Numbered from the stretch's first letter, positions 1 to 5,954 are shown. The stretch is 7,431 bases of DNA from Loki-b32 sp964493385 (GCA_964493385.1 CAZBNW010000121.1:1-7431); one strand, 5' to 3'. The notes: a model not told the origin generated them from the letters alone. Translations and numbers: made by a program.

Positions 1-361
1 GTGGGGTCCAGGATATAGAACACATCCTGTTCGAGAAGGGCAGCCAACTTGTCCTCATTGTGAGGGACGATTAATTTCAAGCATAGTAAATTTCGGTGAT
101 CCCCTTCCATATGATGAACTTCAAGAATCAATAGTACGATCTGAAAATGCTGATGTATTTTTTGTAATTGGTTCGTCGTTAGTAGTTACACCAGCAGCAA
201 ATATGCCTGGGATTGCAAAACAGAAAGGTGCTAAATTGATACTTCTTAATAAAGGTGATACACCTTATGATCATGTAGCAGATATCCGATTTGACAATTT
301 AATTGAAGAAGTACTCCCCCCAATAATGGAAAAAGTAAGAGAAATGGTAAAGAGTAGTTAA
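1..361 (+). CDS. Sir2-family NAD-dependent protein deacylase, SIRT6/7-like, C-terminal part (5' end outside window)
   Basis: The open frame starts at base 2 and runs for 119 codons to TAA at 359-361; the start lies upstream of the window. Sirtuins remove acyl groups from lysines using NAD+, releasing nicotinamide and O-acyl-ADP-ribose. Visible residues (numbered from the first codon) include CPHC at 17-20, the second half of the zinc-binding Cys4 site. IVNFGDPLP follows at 28-36, then GSSLVVTPAANMP at 57-69, which is the NAD/Rossmann GTSLxVxPA motif, and LLNKGDTPYDHVADIR at 81-96. The NFGDxLP and PAxNMP wording resembles the SIRT6/SIRT7 group more than the usual prokaryotic form, in which this strand reads VVWFGE. 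The catalytic histidine, the first CxxC pair and the N-terminal NAD motifs are off-window, so activity cannot be judged. The gene is convergent with the PIN-ATPase gene, with 46 bases between the stops. Family assignment is firm; the subgroup is a judgement from motifs. Confidence 0.9.
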   Translation, partial: WGPGYRTHPVREGQPTCPHCEGRLISSIVNFGDPLPYDELQESIVRSENADVFFVIGSSLVVTPAANMPGIAKQKGAKLILLNKGDTPYDHVADIRFDNLIEEVLPPIMEKVREMVKSS

Positions 362-407
362 TTTACTCTATTTTATTGCGTTAGTTAATAATTAGATTAA
401 AATGGAT

Positions 408-2048
408 TTATTTTATTTTTCCAAAAAGATCTTTATTATCATTTAATTCTTTTAATATCTTTCTCGCTTCTTTATTTGAAATTGAAAGAGAAATATCACT
501 GTTACGGCTCAAAGAACCTGTGAATATCTGTTGATTATCTGCAAAGATAACTATATTCTGACTTGCGTATTCAGGATCTGCTTTAATTATTAATTTTTGC
601 TTTTTTACTTCGATATCTAAACTGATTCTCTCATCTCTATATTTTCTACTTGGTGGAAATCTTTTTGCCCTTGAGGGGTATCTAGAGCTGATAGGATTTA
701 CGACAACATCATTTCCAAAATTATAAATCTCAAATTCAAGCTGATCATTCTTAAAATTTCTTACTTCTACCACCGGTCTTGCTAAATCTTTATCTCTGAA
801 ACCATGAGGTACCTTAACAGTCATTTTTAATATAAAAACCGTAGAAATATCTCCACCTTCAATGAAGATTATAGTATCGATAATTGATGGAAGCATTCCA
901 AGCTCTATTCGACCTATAAATCTTTGAATTGCATCTATTGCTGAAGATGAATGAACTACACCAACCATCCCCACTCCAGATAAGCGAAAATCTGAATAAA
1001 TTTGGAAATCTTTTGTAGTCCTAACTTCATCAAAAATTGTAAAATCTGGTCTTACAAGTAAAAGTATATCTGCTGAATTCTCAAGGTTGCCTTCCAATTT
1101 GGTATATTGAGTTATTTCGGGTTCGACTTGTAAGTCTCTAACGCTTTCAAGCGTTTTTATTACTTTCTCTTGTCCCAAGTAGTAATTTGCTAATGCTGCT
1201 GAAAATGTTGATTTTCCCGCCCCCGGGGGACCTGCTACTAGTATTCCTTCTGCTTTTTGTAATCTTTTTTGTAATCTACTATCAATGGAATAATCAGATA
1301 ATGTTAAACTTACAAGAGGCCGTACTGCAGTAATTTCTACATCATTGGAAAATGGAGGACGTGTGATTACTATTCTAAATTCCCTCATTTGAGCAACTAC
1401 AGCACCTTCCTTTTCAATTTCAATAAAAGAATGTTGATCTTCTCTAGTTACTTCAACAATCTCCATTGCAATATCTTCTATCAACTTATTTGAGGTTGGT
1501 TCATTACTGATTTTTTGTAGCCGCCAATTTCCGGGAGATCCTTTTTTAGCATAAGGAGGGATATTTTGTTTGAGATGGACACTCATCGTTTCGTCATCAA
1601 AATATTCTAAAATCTTCAAAGATATAGGTAAGACCTCTTCCGTAAATTTCCTTTCCCAGGCAAAAAGAACTTCTAATCCCTCAAATTCTCCAACATCTCC
1701 TTGGATTCTGTCCGCGGTTATCAGAATAGCATTATTCTCTTTCGCATTCTCTCTAATCAAGGCATCTAATTCTCCTCCTGGAGCCATTTTAATTTCTTCC
1801 CTTGTGGGTCTCTTCCCAATAACATGGAGTGTGATAAATCCTTTATCATGGAGCTTCCTTAATTGCTTTAAAACGTTTAATCCGAAGAAACCAATTTCTT
1901 TTTGAATGTTAGTTCTATATTCAACCTCTGCAATAACAACGTTAGAAATAAAAATTTCTGGTTTTTCCCCTAACTCTCCATCTTCAATTAAGGAAAGAAT
2001 CTGACCGTTAAAAATTACTGATGTATCACATGCAAATCTATCTGGCAT
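408..2048 (-). CDS. PIN domain-VirB11/PilT-type ATPase (PINA/COG1855 family)
   Basis: This 546-aa protein joins a nuclease-like and a motor domain. Residues 1-135 form a PIN domain with the usual acidic residues: D8 in CDTS, E41 in AEVEYR, D95 in ELDAL and D113 in TADRIQ. A linker at 205-245 has the family-typical RIVITRPPF and ITAVRP. The ATPase domain (about 255-420) shows Walker A GPPGAGKST at 273-281, a Walker B-like IFDEVR at 338-343 and the VirB11/PilT-type GMVGVVHSSS at 360-369 with H366. The C-terminal region, a KH domain in relatives, is basic (about 455-475) and then strand-rich; I see no GxxG RNA-binding loop. From memory, Sulfolobus PINA forms hexamers that drive Holliday-junction branch migration with Hjc and Hjm; an RNA role is also plausible from PIN plus KH. 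The ATG at 2046-2048 overlaps the upstream EndA-like gene by 11 bases. A GGAG (2067-2070) sits 18 bases before it, too far for a normal ribosome site, so translational coupling is likely. Confidence 0.92.
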   Translation of the reverse strand: MPDRFACDTSVIFNGQILSLIEDGELGEKPEIFISNVVIAEVEYRTNIQKEIGFFGLNVLKQLRKLHDKGFITLHVIGKRPTREEIKMAPGGELDALIRENAKENNAILITADRIQGDVGEFEGLEVLFAWERKFTEEVLPISLKILEYFDDETMSVHLKQNIPPYAKKGSPGNWRLQKISNEPTSNKLIEDIAMEIVEVTREDQHSFIEIEKEGAVVAQMREFRIVITRPPFSNDVEITAVRPLVSLTLSDYSIDSRLQKRLQKAEGILVAGPPGAGKSTFSAALANYYLGQEKVIKTLESVRDLQVEPEITQYTKLEGNLENSADILLLVRPDFTIFDEVRTTKDFQIYSDFRLSGVGMVGVVHSSSAIDAIQRFIGRIELGMLPSIIDTIIFIEGGDISTVFILKMTVKVPHGFRDKDLARPVVEVRNFKNDQLEFEIYNFGNDVVVNPISSRYPSRAKRFPPSRKYRDERISLDIEVKKQKLIIKADPEYASQNIVIFADNQQIFTGSLSRNSDISLSISNKEARKILKELNDNKDLFGKIK

Positions 2049-2655
2049 TATCTATATCGCCATTCTCTCCTTTATTTATAATTTGGAATTTTTTTACACT
2101 ATAATAAATGGGTTTAGATAATCGATCAACTGTCGCGACAATTAAATCCTTTCGGGAACCCATAGCAACTCTGGACATTTTATCCAAATCTCTTAGTTCA
2201 ATGGGGGCCCCCTCAAATACGGGAAATATTAAAAACTTCGCTGAATCTTTTTCAAAATCAGCCCCCCTCTTATATACGCGAAAATCTAAACCATTACCAT
2301 AACCAGTACGAACGATATACCCTCTTTTTCTTAAATCCATATATATAATGTATTTATGCCATAAACGTTGATCATATTGAGTAAAATATGTCAATAAACT
2401 CTCAAAATCATATAATTTCTTATTCTTATCGTTATCTTCCCATAACAATATTCTATTCCTTTCACATAACAATAAAACTTCAATAGCGTCAATAATTAAG
2501 ACTTCTTCCCCATTACTATTTTTCTCGACCGATCCTATATATGACGTATTATAAAATTCTTCAATTCCCTTTATATCAGTAATAATAACTTTATCCTTTT
2601 CAATTATTCCTTCTAATTGAATTTTCTCAGGTTTCTCAGTTAAATCTTCCGTCAT
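2038..2655 (-). CDS. endA: tRNA-splicing endonuclease EndA-family subunit (catalytic His replaced by Asp)
   Basis: The 205-aa protein resembles archaeal tRNA intron endonuclease, which cuts pre-tRNAs at bulge-helix-bulge sites. An N-terminal domain (about 10-90) precedes the conserved catalytic domain (about 95-190): LRKRGYIVRTG at 108-118, GLDFRVY at 122-128, FLIFPV at 141-146, and SRVAMGSRKDLIVATVD at 161-177. By comparison with Methanocaldococcus EndA (Tyr115, His125, Lys156, from memory), Y128 and K169 match the catalytic tyrosine and lysine and keep the same spacing of 41. The histidine, normally in an HSxxLV segment, is replaced by D137 in KDSAKFLI. The length fits the short homotetramer type (about 170-180 aa) with N- and C-terminal extensions. 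It could be an active variant, or the structural partner of a catalytic subunit encoded elsewhere, as in crenarchaea. It is the first gene of a two-gene operon with the PIN-ATPase. I see no Shine-Dalgarno site before the ATG at 2653-2655. The symbol denotes the family, not proven activity. Confidence 0.87.
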   Translation of the reverse strand: MTEDLTEKPEKIQLEGIIEKDKVIITDIKGIEEFYNTSYIGSVEKNSNGEEVLIIDAIEVLLLCERNRILLWEDNDKNKKLYDFESLLTYFTQYDQRLWHKYIIYMDLRKRGYIVRTGYGNGLDFRVYKRGADFEKDSAKFLIFPVFEGAPIELRDLDKMSRVAMGSRKDLIVATVDRLSKPIYYSVKKFQIINKGENGDIDNAR

Positions 2656-2850
2656 ATAATATTAAATATGAATTAACTATAATTAATGAATTTAATCCTT
2701 CTCTTATCAGTTTTAAAAAAGGGAAAAAAGTTAAAGAAATCATAAAAGTAATTATCCAGAATATATTCATTATTATTTAAGATAAGTTTATTAATTCGAA
2801 TAAGCATCTAATAATTATTTATTTAGCAACTATCATTTCCTTAATCAGTT
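2656..2850. promoter_or_regulatory. Divergent intergenic region between the EndA-like operon and the hydrogenase-protease-like gene
   Basis: This 195-bp spacer must carry promoters for both directions. For the plus-strand gene, the T/A-rich element ATTATTTATTTA (2814-2825) lies 26-37 bases before the ATG. There is no Shine-Dalgarno site in front of that ATG, so a leaderless or very short-leader mRNA is plausible. For the minus-strand operon, a TTTTTTAAAA-type stretch (plus-strand 2711-2720) lies about 60 bases before its ATG and is only a weak TATA candidate. No RNA gene or further coding frame was seen. Confidence 0.35.
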
Positions 2851-3420
2851 ATGAAGAAACTATACGAGAAACTTTTAGATAAGCTAAAAAACGCAATAAA
2901 AATCGTTTTCATGGGTATTGGAGAAGAGAAGTTGGCTGATGATGCCGTTGGAATTTACATAATTAGCGAGCTTTTAAAATGCTCGAATGATAAATTCTTA
3001 TTTATTAACGCGGGTATTGATCCTATGAATAGAATTGATGATATTATAGAATTTCAAGCATCACATCTCATTATTTTAGACACATGCAATTTAAATAAAC
3101 CTCCTGGAACTGTTGCTATAATTGAACGAGAAAATATTAAAGAATACGTACCAATATCATCGCATACTATTCCAATCCATATTGTGATTGATTTATTGAT
3201 TGAGAAGTTGCCAAATTTAAATGTATTGATGATTGGATTTGTACCTGAAAGTCTTGAAGGATTTACTAAGTTAACTTTCTATAAAGAAGATGAATTCTCA
3301 CTCAAGGAGCGAAGTGAGAGTAAAGATCTTCCTTTTTTTGAATTTAATCTTACAGAGACTATTCAAAAAGCAGCCGACCAAATCATTGAAATTATTAAAA
3401 AAGTAATGCAGAAACTATAA
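2851..3420 (+). CDS. Hydrogenase maturation protease-like protein (HycI/HybD, peptidase M52 fold)
   Basis: The 189-aa protein matches endopeptidases that clip the C-terminal tail of the [NiFe]-hydrogenase large subunit after nickel insertion. The first strand and loop, KIVFMGIGEEKLADDAVG (17-34), correspond to the family's GxGNxLxxDDxxG; ILDTCNLNKPPGT (75-87) and SSHTIPIHIV (103-112) follow. D31, D77 and H105 occupy the places of the nickel-sensing acidic, acidic and histidine ligands of HybD/HycI. The family's GN is GE here. The stretch 139-166 between the last strand (LMIGFVPES, 126-134) and the final helix looks longer than usual, and the protein exceeds the common 150-165 aa. The ATG at 2851 is needed to include the first strand. 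No hydrogenase gene lies in the window, so the substrate is unknown; a coenzyme F420-reducing or other [NiFe] hydrogenase elsewhere is the likely client. Its stop lies four bases from the stop of the convergent small gene. Confidence 0.82.
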   Translation: MKKLYEKLLDKLKNAIKIVFMGIGEEKLADDAVGIYIISELLKCSNDKFLFINAGIDPMNRIDDIIEFQASHLIILDTCNLNKPPGTVAIIERENIKEYVPISSHTIPIHIVIDLLIEKLPNLNVLMIGFVPESLEGFTKLTFYKEDEFSLKERSESKDLPFFEFNLTETIQKAADQIIEIIKKVMQKL

Positions 3421-3424
3421 GAAT

Positions 3425-3613
3425 TTAATCTTTCTTTTCTGATATTTTTGAGATATAATCCGTAATTATTTCAATTGTCCTAGAAAAATTTGCTTGTTCT
3501 TCAGGATTTAATTCTTCTCCAACACTTTCTAAAAATGCTACTACTCTGTCTGCATCTCTGAGCATTCTTATGTAATCAGAACCTTTTTTGTTAAGCGAGC
3601 CCCCCCATGCCAT
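3425..3613 (-). CDS. Small hypothetical protein, 62 aa
   Basis: I do not recognise a family. The protein begins MAWGGSLNKKG and then appears as two amphipathic helices (about 12-33 and 36-58) separated by a short ELNPEEQ turn. It is charged and soluble, with no cysteine, signal peptide or membrane segment. Codon choice and amino-acid composition (many E, K, I, D; AT-rich third positions) match the neighbouring genes, and the frame exactly fills the space up to the convergent stop at 3420, which supports a real gene. A helix-loop-helix protein of this size could be a small binding or regulatory protein, but nothing specific shows this. Its ATG at 3611-3613 lacks a Shine-Dalgarno site; a TTTAAATA TATA-like core sits about 60 bases upstream within a palindrome (3666-3681). 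Confidence 0.6.
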   Translation of the reverse strand: MAWGGSLNKKGSDYIRMLRDADRVVAFLESVGEELNPEEQANFSRTIEIITDYISKISEKKD

Positions 3614-3665
3614 ATTTTACACCATATTTCAATAGAATATTGAATAATTGTGAAAAATAAACATC

Positions 3666-3681
3666 AATTATTTAAATAATT
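3666..3681. promoter_or_regulatory. Perfect palindrome AATTATTTAAATAATT with a TATA-like core
   Basis: The 16 bases read the same on both strands. The core TTTAAATA is an acceptable archaeal TATA sequence and lies about 53-68 bases upstream of the minus-strand small gene's ATG. It may be a promoter core or a dimer-binding site, but palindromes of this kind also arise by chance in A/T-rich spacers. Confidence 0.25.
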
Positions 3682-3919
3682 CTCTAGAATACTTTGGTTT
3701 TTAACCTTCCACAAACTAATTATTACTTTAAAACATTGGATTCAAATATAAACTGTTGGAAATGATTTGTTGATAATCGAAACTGCTTTATTTAATAGAA
3801 GTAATCTTTATTTTCTTAACAAAATTATTTCAATTTTAGAATTTAATAAAAATTATGAAAAAATTTAATAATATCTTTAATAATTTAATACTTCTAATAG
3901 TAGGTTTTCATGTAAAAAT

Positions 3920-3929
3920 TTTATAAATA
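3920..3929 (+). promoter_or_regulatory. Archaeal TATA box, TTTATAAATA
   Basis: This is the best match in the window to the archaeal consensus TTTAWATA. Transcription would start about 25 bases downstream, near 3950, giving a leader of about 85 bases for the flavin oxidoreductase gene. Assigned by sequence and position only. Confidence 0.5.
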
Positions 3930-3978
3930 AACCTTTGATAAAAATAACTAATCATTTGATCTTATAATTAAAGGTTTA
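3928..3978. repeat. 12-bp inverted repeat overlapping the TATA box
   Basis: The arms TAAACCTTTGAT (3928-3939) and ATTAAAGGTTTA (3967-3978) are complementary except for one G-T pair, with 27 bases between them. The left arm begins at the end of the TATA box and the pair spans the expected transcription start, which suits an operator better than an RNA hairpin. Chance occurrence is possible in such A/T-rich sequence, but the CC/GG in the arms makes this less trivial than most. Confidence 0.35.
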
Positions 3979-4021
3979 ATCTATCAAATCTTTTGAAATT
4001 TAGAATTATCAAATGAGAAAA

Positions 4022-4028
4022 GAGTGAT
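4022..4028 (+). promoter_or_regulatory. Possible ribosome binding site GAGTGAT
   Basis: GTGAT pairs with the ATCAC of the archaeal 16S 3' end and lies five bases before the ATG at 4034. It is the only reasonable Shine-Dalgarno-like site among the starts in this window and supports that start codon. Confidence 0.45.
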
Positions 4029-4033
4029 TCAGA

Positions 4034-5086
4034 ATGGTAATTGAAACAAATATAACAAAAATGTTAGGGATTAAACATCCGATACTAAGTGCTCCAATGG
4101 GTCCTTTTTATACTACTAAATTAACTGTTGCAGTATCAGAAGCAGGTGGGTTAGGTGTTTTAAGTCATGTTACTTTACATGGAACAATTACTATTAACGA
4201 AATGAAAAAGAGTATGGAATATGTTGTTGAACATACTAATAAGCCTTTCGGGTTTAATATTAGAACAGCTAGACTACAGCCAGACGCTATAAAGCTTTGT
4301 AGACAACTTCCAAGATTTATTCTGGAAAATCCAAAAATAAGAGAACAATGTGTTTATTTAATTACAAGTGCAGGTTCTCCAAGAATGATATATAACAAGC
4401 ACTTTGAAAAATTAAAAGAAAGCGGTTCAAACATTAAGCATTTCCATGTCGCCCCTTCATTATATCTTGCTGAAAAATTGATTACTAGTGGAATTGATGG
4501 GCTGGTTATTACTGGAACTGAAGGTGGAGGGCATCAATCTTATGAAAATATTAGCACCTTAATTCTATTACAACAAGTAAGAAAGAAATTACCAACTATC
4601 CCTATAATTGCGTCTGGAGGGTTTGCTACTGGTGAAGGCTTAGCCTCTGCTTTATCTATGGGTGCGGGAGCTATTGCCATGGGATCCAGATTTATCGCGT
4701 CTAAAGAATGTGAATTTCACGAAAATTATAAAAGTATTGTAGTCAATTCAAGTGTCTCTGATACAGAATTAAAAACTGGGATTTTTGGGCCTGCAAGAGT
4801 ATGGAAGAATAAAATGGCTGAAAATCAAATTCTTGTCACAAGTAAAGAAGAAAAAAGAGCCGGTGAAACTTCAATGGCAAAGGTGGAAAAAGAGTTAGCA
4901 GATTTAGAAAAGACGTATGAAGGAAACGTTGAGGAAGGTACTGTTTATTTAGGACAAAGCATTGGACTTATAGACCGTGTAGAGAGTGTATCGGATATAA
5001 TAAATACTATAGTATATGATGCCGAAAAATGTCTAAAAACCGCCTTTAACACAATAAAGAAAATTCCTATTGAGCAAATAATTTAA
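4034..5086 (+). CDS. NAD(P)H-dependent flavin oxidoreductase, nitronate monooxygenase family (COG2070)
   Basis: The 350-aa protein is an FMN-binding TIM barrel of the family that includes nitronate monooxygenase, NADH:quinone reductase and FabK enoyl-ACP reductase. Family motifs occur in order: HPILSAPMGP (15-24), EAGGLGVLSH (36-45), PFGFNI (71-76), the ITSAGSP strand (110-116), VITGTEGGGHQS (158-169) with the conserved H167, ASGGFATGEGLASALSMGA (193-211) and AMGSRFIASKECEFHENYK (215-233). The glycine-rich GGF and MGSRF strands bind the FMN phosphate. The region 270-300 is a charged helical insert. The length agrees with the family. Archaea use few fatty acids, so a FabK role is unlikely; nitronate detoxification or another flavin-dependent reduction fits better, but the substrate cannot be read from sequence. 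The gene appears monocistronic, with its own TATA box, leader and ribosome site, and T-runs after the stop. Confidence 0.92.
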   Translation: MVIETNITKMLGIKHPILSAPMGPFYTTKLTVAVSEAGGLGVLSHVTLHGTITINEMKKSMEYVVEHTNKPFGFNIRTARLQPDAIKLCRQLPRFILENPKIREQCVYLITSAGSPRMIYNKHFEKLKESGSNIKHFHVAPSLYLAEKLITSGIDGLVITGTEGGGHQSYENISTLILLQQVRKKLPTIPIIASGGFATGEGLASALSMGAGAIAMGSRFIASKECEFHENYKSIVVNSSVSDTELKTGIFGPARVWKNKMAENQILVTSKEEKRAGETSMAKVEKELADLEKTYEGNVEEGTVYLGQSIGLIDRVESVSDIINTIVYDAEKCLKTAFNTIKKIPIEQII

Positions 5087-5107
5087 ATTTCATTTTTATT
5101 GTATATT

Positions 5108-5157
5108 CCCTTTTTTTTACTAATATTCCAGTTTAAGTGAACATTTGCTTTTTTTTT
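5108..5157 (+). terminator. T-run terminator after the flavin oxidoreductase gene
   Basis: Eight T (5111-5118, following CCC) and nine T (5149-5157) lie 25 and 63 bases after the stop codon. Archaeal RNA polymerase terminates at such non-template-strand T-tracts without needing a hairpin. The call rests on composition and position. Confidence 0.5.
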
Positions 5158-5309
5158 AAGGCAACAAAAGAGCTATTATCTATTTTAGTATTAAACGGAT
5201 AATACGAATCTAAATATTCAATTTATACGGATATTGCAATTGAAAAAATTATTTTGAATTAAATAAATTCTTAGATAAAAGTTTAAAAATAACTTGTAAC
5301 ATAAGTTAG

Positions 5310-5319
5310 TTTATAAAAA
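5310..5319 (+). promoter_or_regulatory. TATA box TTTATAAAAA
   Basis: A good archaeal TATA match about 75-82 bases before the longin-like gene's ATG, predicting a start near 5340 and a leader of about 50 bases. No clear Shine-Dalgarno site precedes the ATG at 5392. Confidence 0.4.
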
Positions 5320-5391
5320 AACTCTATTAATTGAATTTAATAAGAATATATCAAATAATTAAGAAAGCATTGCAACATTAAAACGACCAAA

Positions 5392-5817
5392 ATGATCCAA
5401 GAATTAATGATAATTAATCAAGCAGGAATAGCATTATTTTATCACGATTTTTTGAATAATAATAGATTAGATGATGAACAATCACTTGCAAGTTATTTTG
5501 ATATAATTTGCCGTTTTACAAAGCGTGAGTTTAAAGAAAGCTTGAAAATGTTAACGTTAGATAGTTTTATTTTTTTATTTTATACCCATAAATCTAGCTT
5601 TCATTTAGTTCTTAAATGTGATAATAAAGATGTAGATAAAAAACGGTTAGAGCTCTTTTCTGAAGCTATAATTGATAACTTCTTAGAAAAATATAAAGGT
5701 GTACTAGAGAATTTTAATGGAGAAATTTCTCTATTTAAATCTTTTTCTAATCTTATTATGGAAATTCTTGATACTAAGTTCAAGGATATCAAGAGGGCTC
5801 GTTATATAGAACATTAA
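5392..5817 (+). CDS. Small protein with longin-like (longin/roadblock-type) fold pattern, 141 aa
   Basis: I cannot assign a named family. The pattern is that of a longin domain. Strand MIQELMIINQAG (1-12) is followed by a second strand ALFYHDF (14-20), helix 26-44 (DDEQSLASYFDIICRF), three strands around 50-56, 57-65 and 69-76, and then helices 80-104 and 112-127. The opening recalls adaptin sigma and other longin proteins, which begin with a hydrophobic strand, an N-x-x-G turn and a second strand ending in aromatic residues. Longin and roadblock proteins are abundant in Asgard archaea, where they are thought to bind small GTPases or membranes; that role here is inference. There is no signal peptide or membrane segment. 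The basic C-terminus KFKDIKRARY (129-138) could contact membranes or nucleic acid. The gene precedes a membrane protein on the same strand by 171 bases. Confidence 0.72.
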   Translation: MIQELMIINQAGIALFYHDFLNNNRLDDEQSLASYFDIICRFTKREFKESLKMLTLDSFIFLFYTHKSSFHLVLKCDNKDVDKKRLELFSEAIIDNFLEKYKGVLENFNGEISLFKSFSNLIMEILDTKFKDIKRARYIEH

Positions 5818-5844
5818 TTACACGAATATAAGAGTTAAATAGGC

Positions 5845-5851
5845 TTTTTTT
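5845..5851 (+). terminator. Short T-run after the longin-like gene
   Basis: Seven T lie about 28 bases after the stop, followed by further T-rich sequence to about 5873. This is compatible with an archaeal terminator and suggests the following membrane-protein gene has its own promoter. Confidence 0.35.
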
Positions 5852-5954
5852 AAGATCTTTCTTGTTTTATTTTAAACTCATTGAAACATTATAATACTTA
5901 ATGTATAAATTTTTGAAATAATTACTAAAATAAAAAGAAATCAAATGATTAAAA

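Larger units (their letters stand above)
3614..4033. other. 420-bp AT-rich intergenic region with promoter elements and no gene seen
   Basis: I found no convincing coding frame and no tRNA-like cloverleaf on either strand. The left part should hold the promoter of the minus-strand small gene, including a perfect 16-base palindrome at 3666-3681. The right part (about 3919-4033) holds the promoter and leader of the flavin oxidoreductase gene. The middle (about 3700-3900) is low-complexity A/T sequence in which I see nothing definite. Confidence 0.6.
5087..5391. other. 305-bp AT-rich intergenic region with terminator-like T-runs and a downstream promoter
   Basis: No coding frame or RNA gene was seen. 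The first part has two T-runs suited to archaeal termination. The last part has a TATA box for the longin-like gene. A short direct repeat ACGGATA occurs at 5195-5201 and 5227-5233, 32 bases apart; I attach little weight to it. Confidence 0.6.

Noticed and set aside
1214..1230. GC-rich patch with CCCCCGGGGG palindrome in an AT-rich gene
   Set aside because: It encodes the glycine/proline-rich Walker A loop (GPPGAGKS) of the PIN-ATPase, so codon content explains it.
1570..1905. Open plus-strand frame of 111 codons
   Set aside because: It lies wholly inside the PIN-ATPase gene on the other strand; its translation is rich in S, I and P with no family resemblance, whereas the opposite frame encodes the PIN domain.
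2061..2070. GGAG followed by ATG GCG as an alternative start for the PIN-ATPase
   Set aside because: On the minus strand this ATG is in frame but is followed by ATA TAG, a stop, before the real start, so it cannot begin the protein.
2108..2302. Open plus-strand frame of 64 codons
   Set aside because: It is antisense to the conserved catalytic domain of the EndA-like gene and has no sign of being a gene.
3614..4033. Possible tRNA or CRISPR repeats in the longest spacer
   Set aside because: No GTTCRA T-loop with a matching acceptor stem and no regularly spaced repeat unit was found; the sequence is mostly low-complexity A/T.
5601..5792. Open minus-strand frame of 63 codons
   Set aside because: It is antisense to the longin-like gene, whose helical pattern and composition are far more protein-like.
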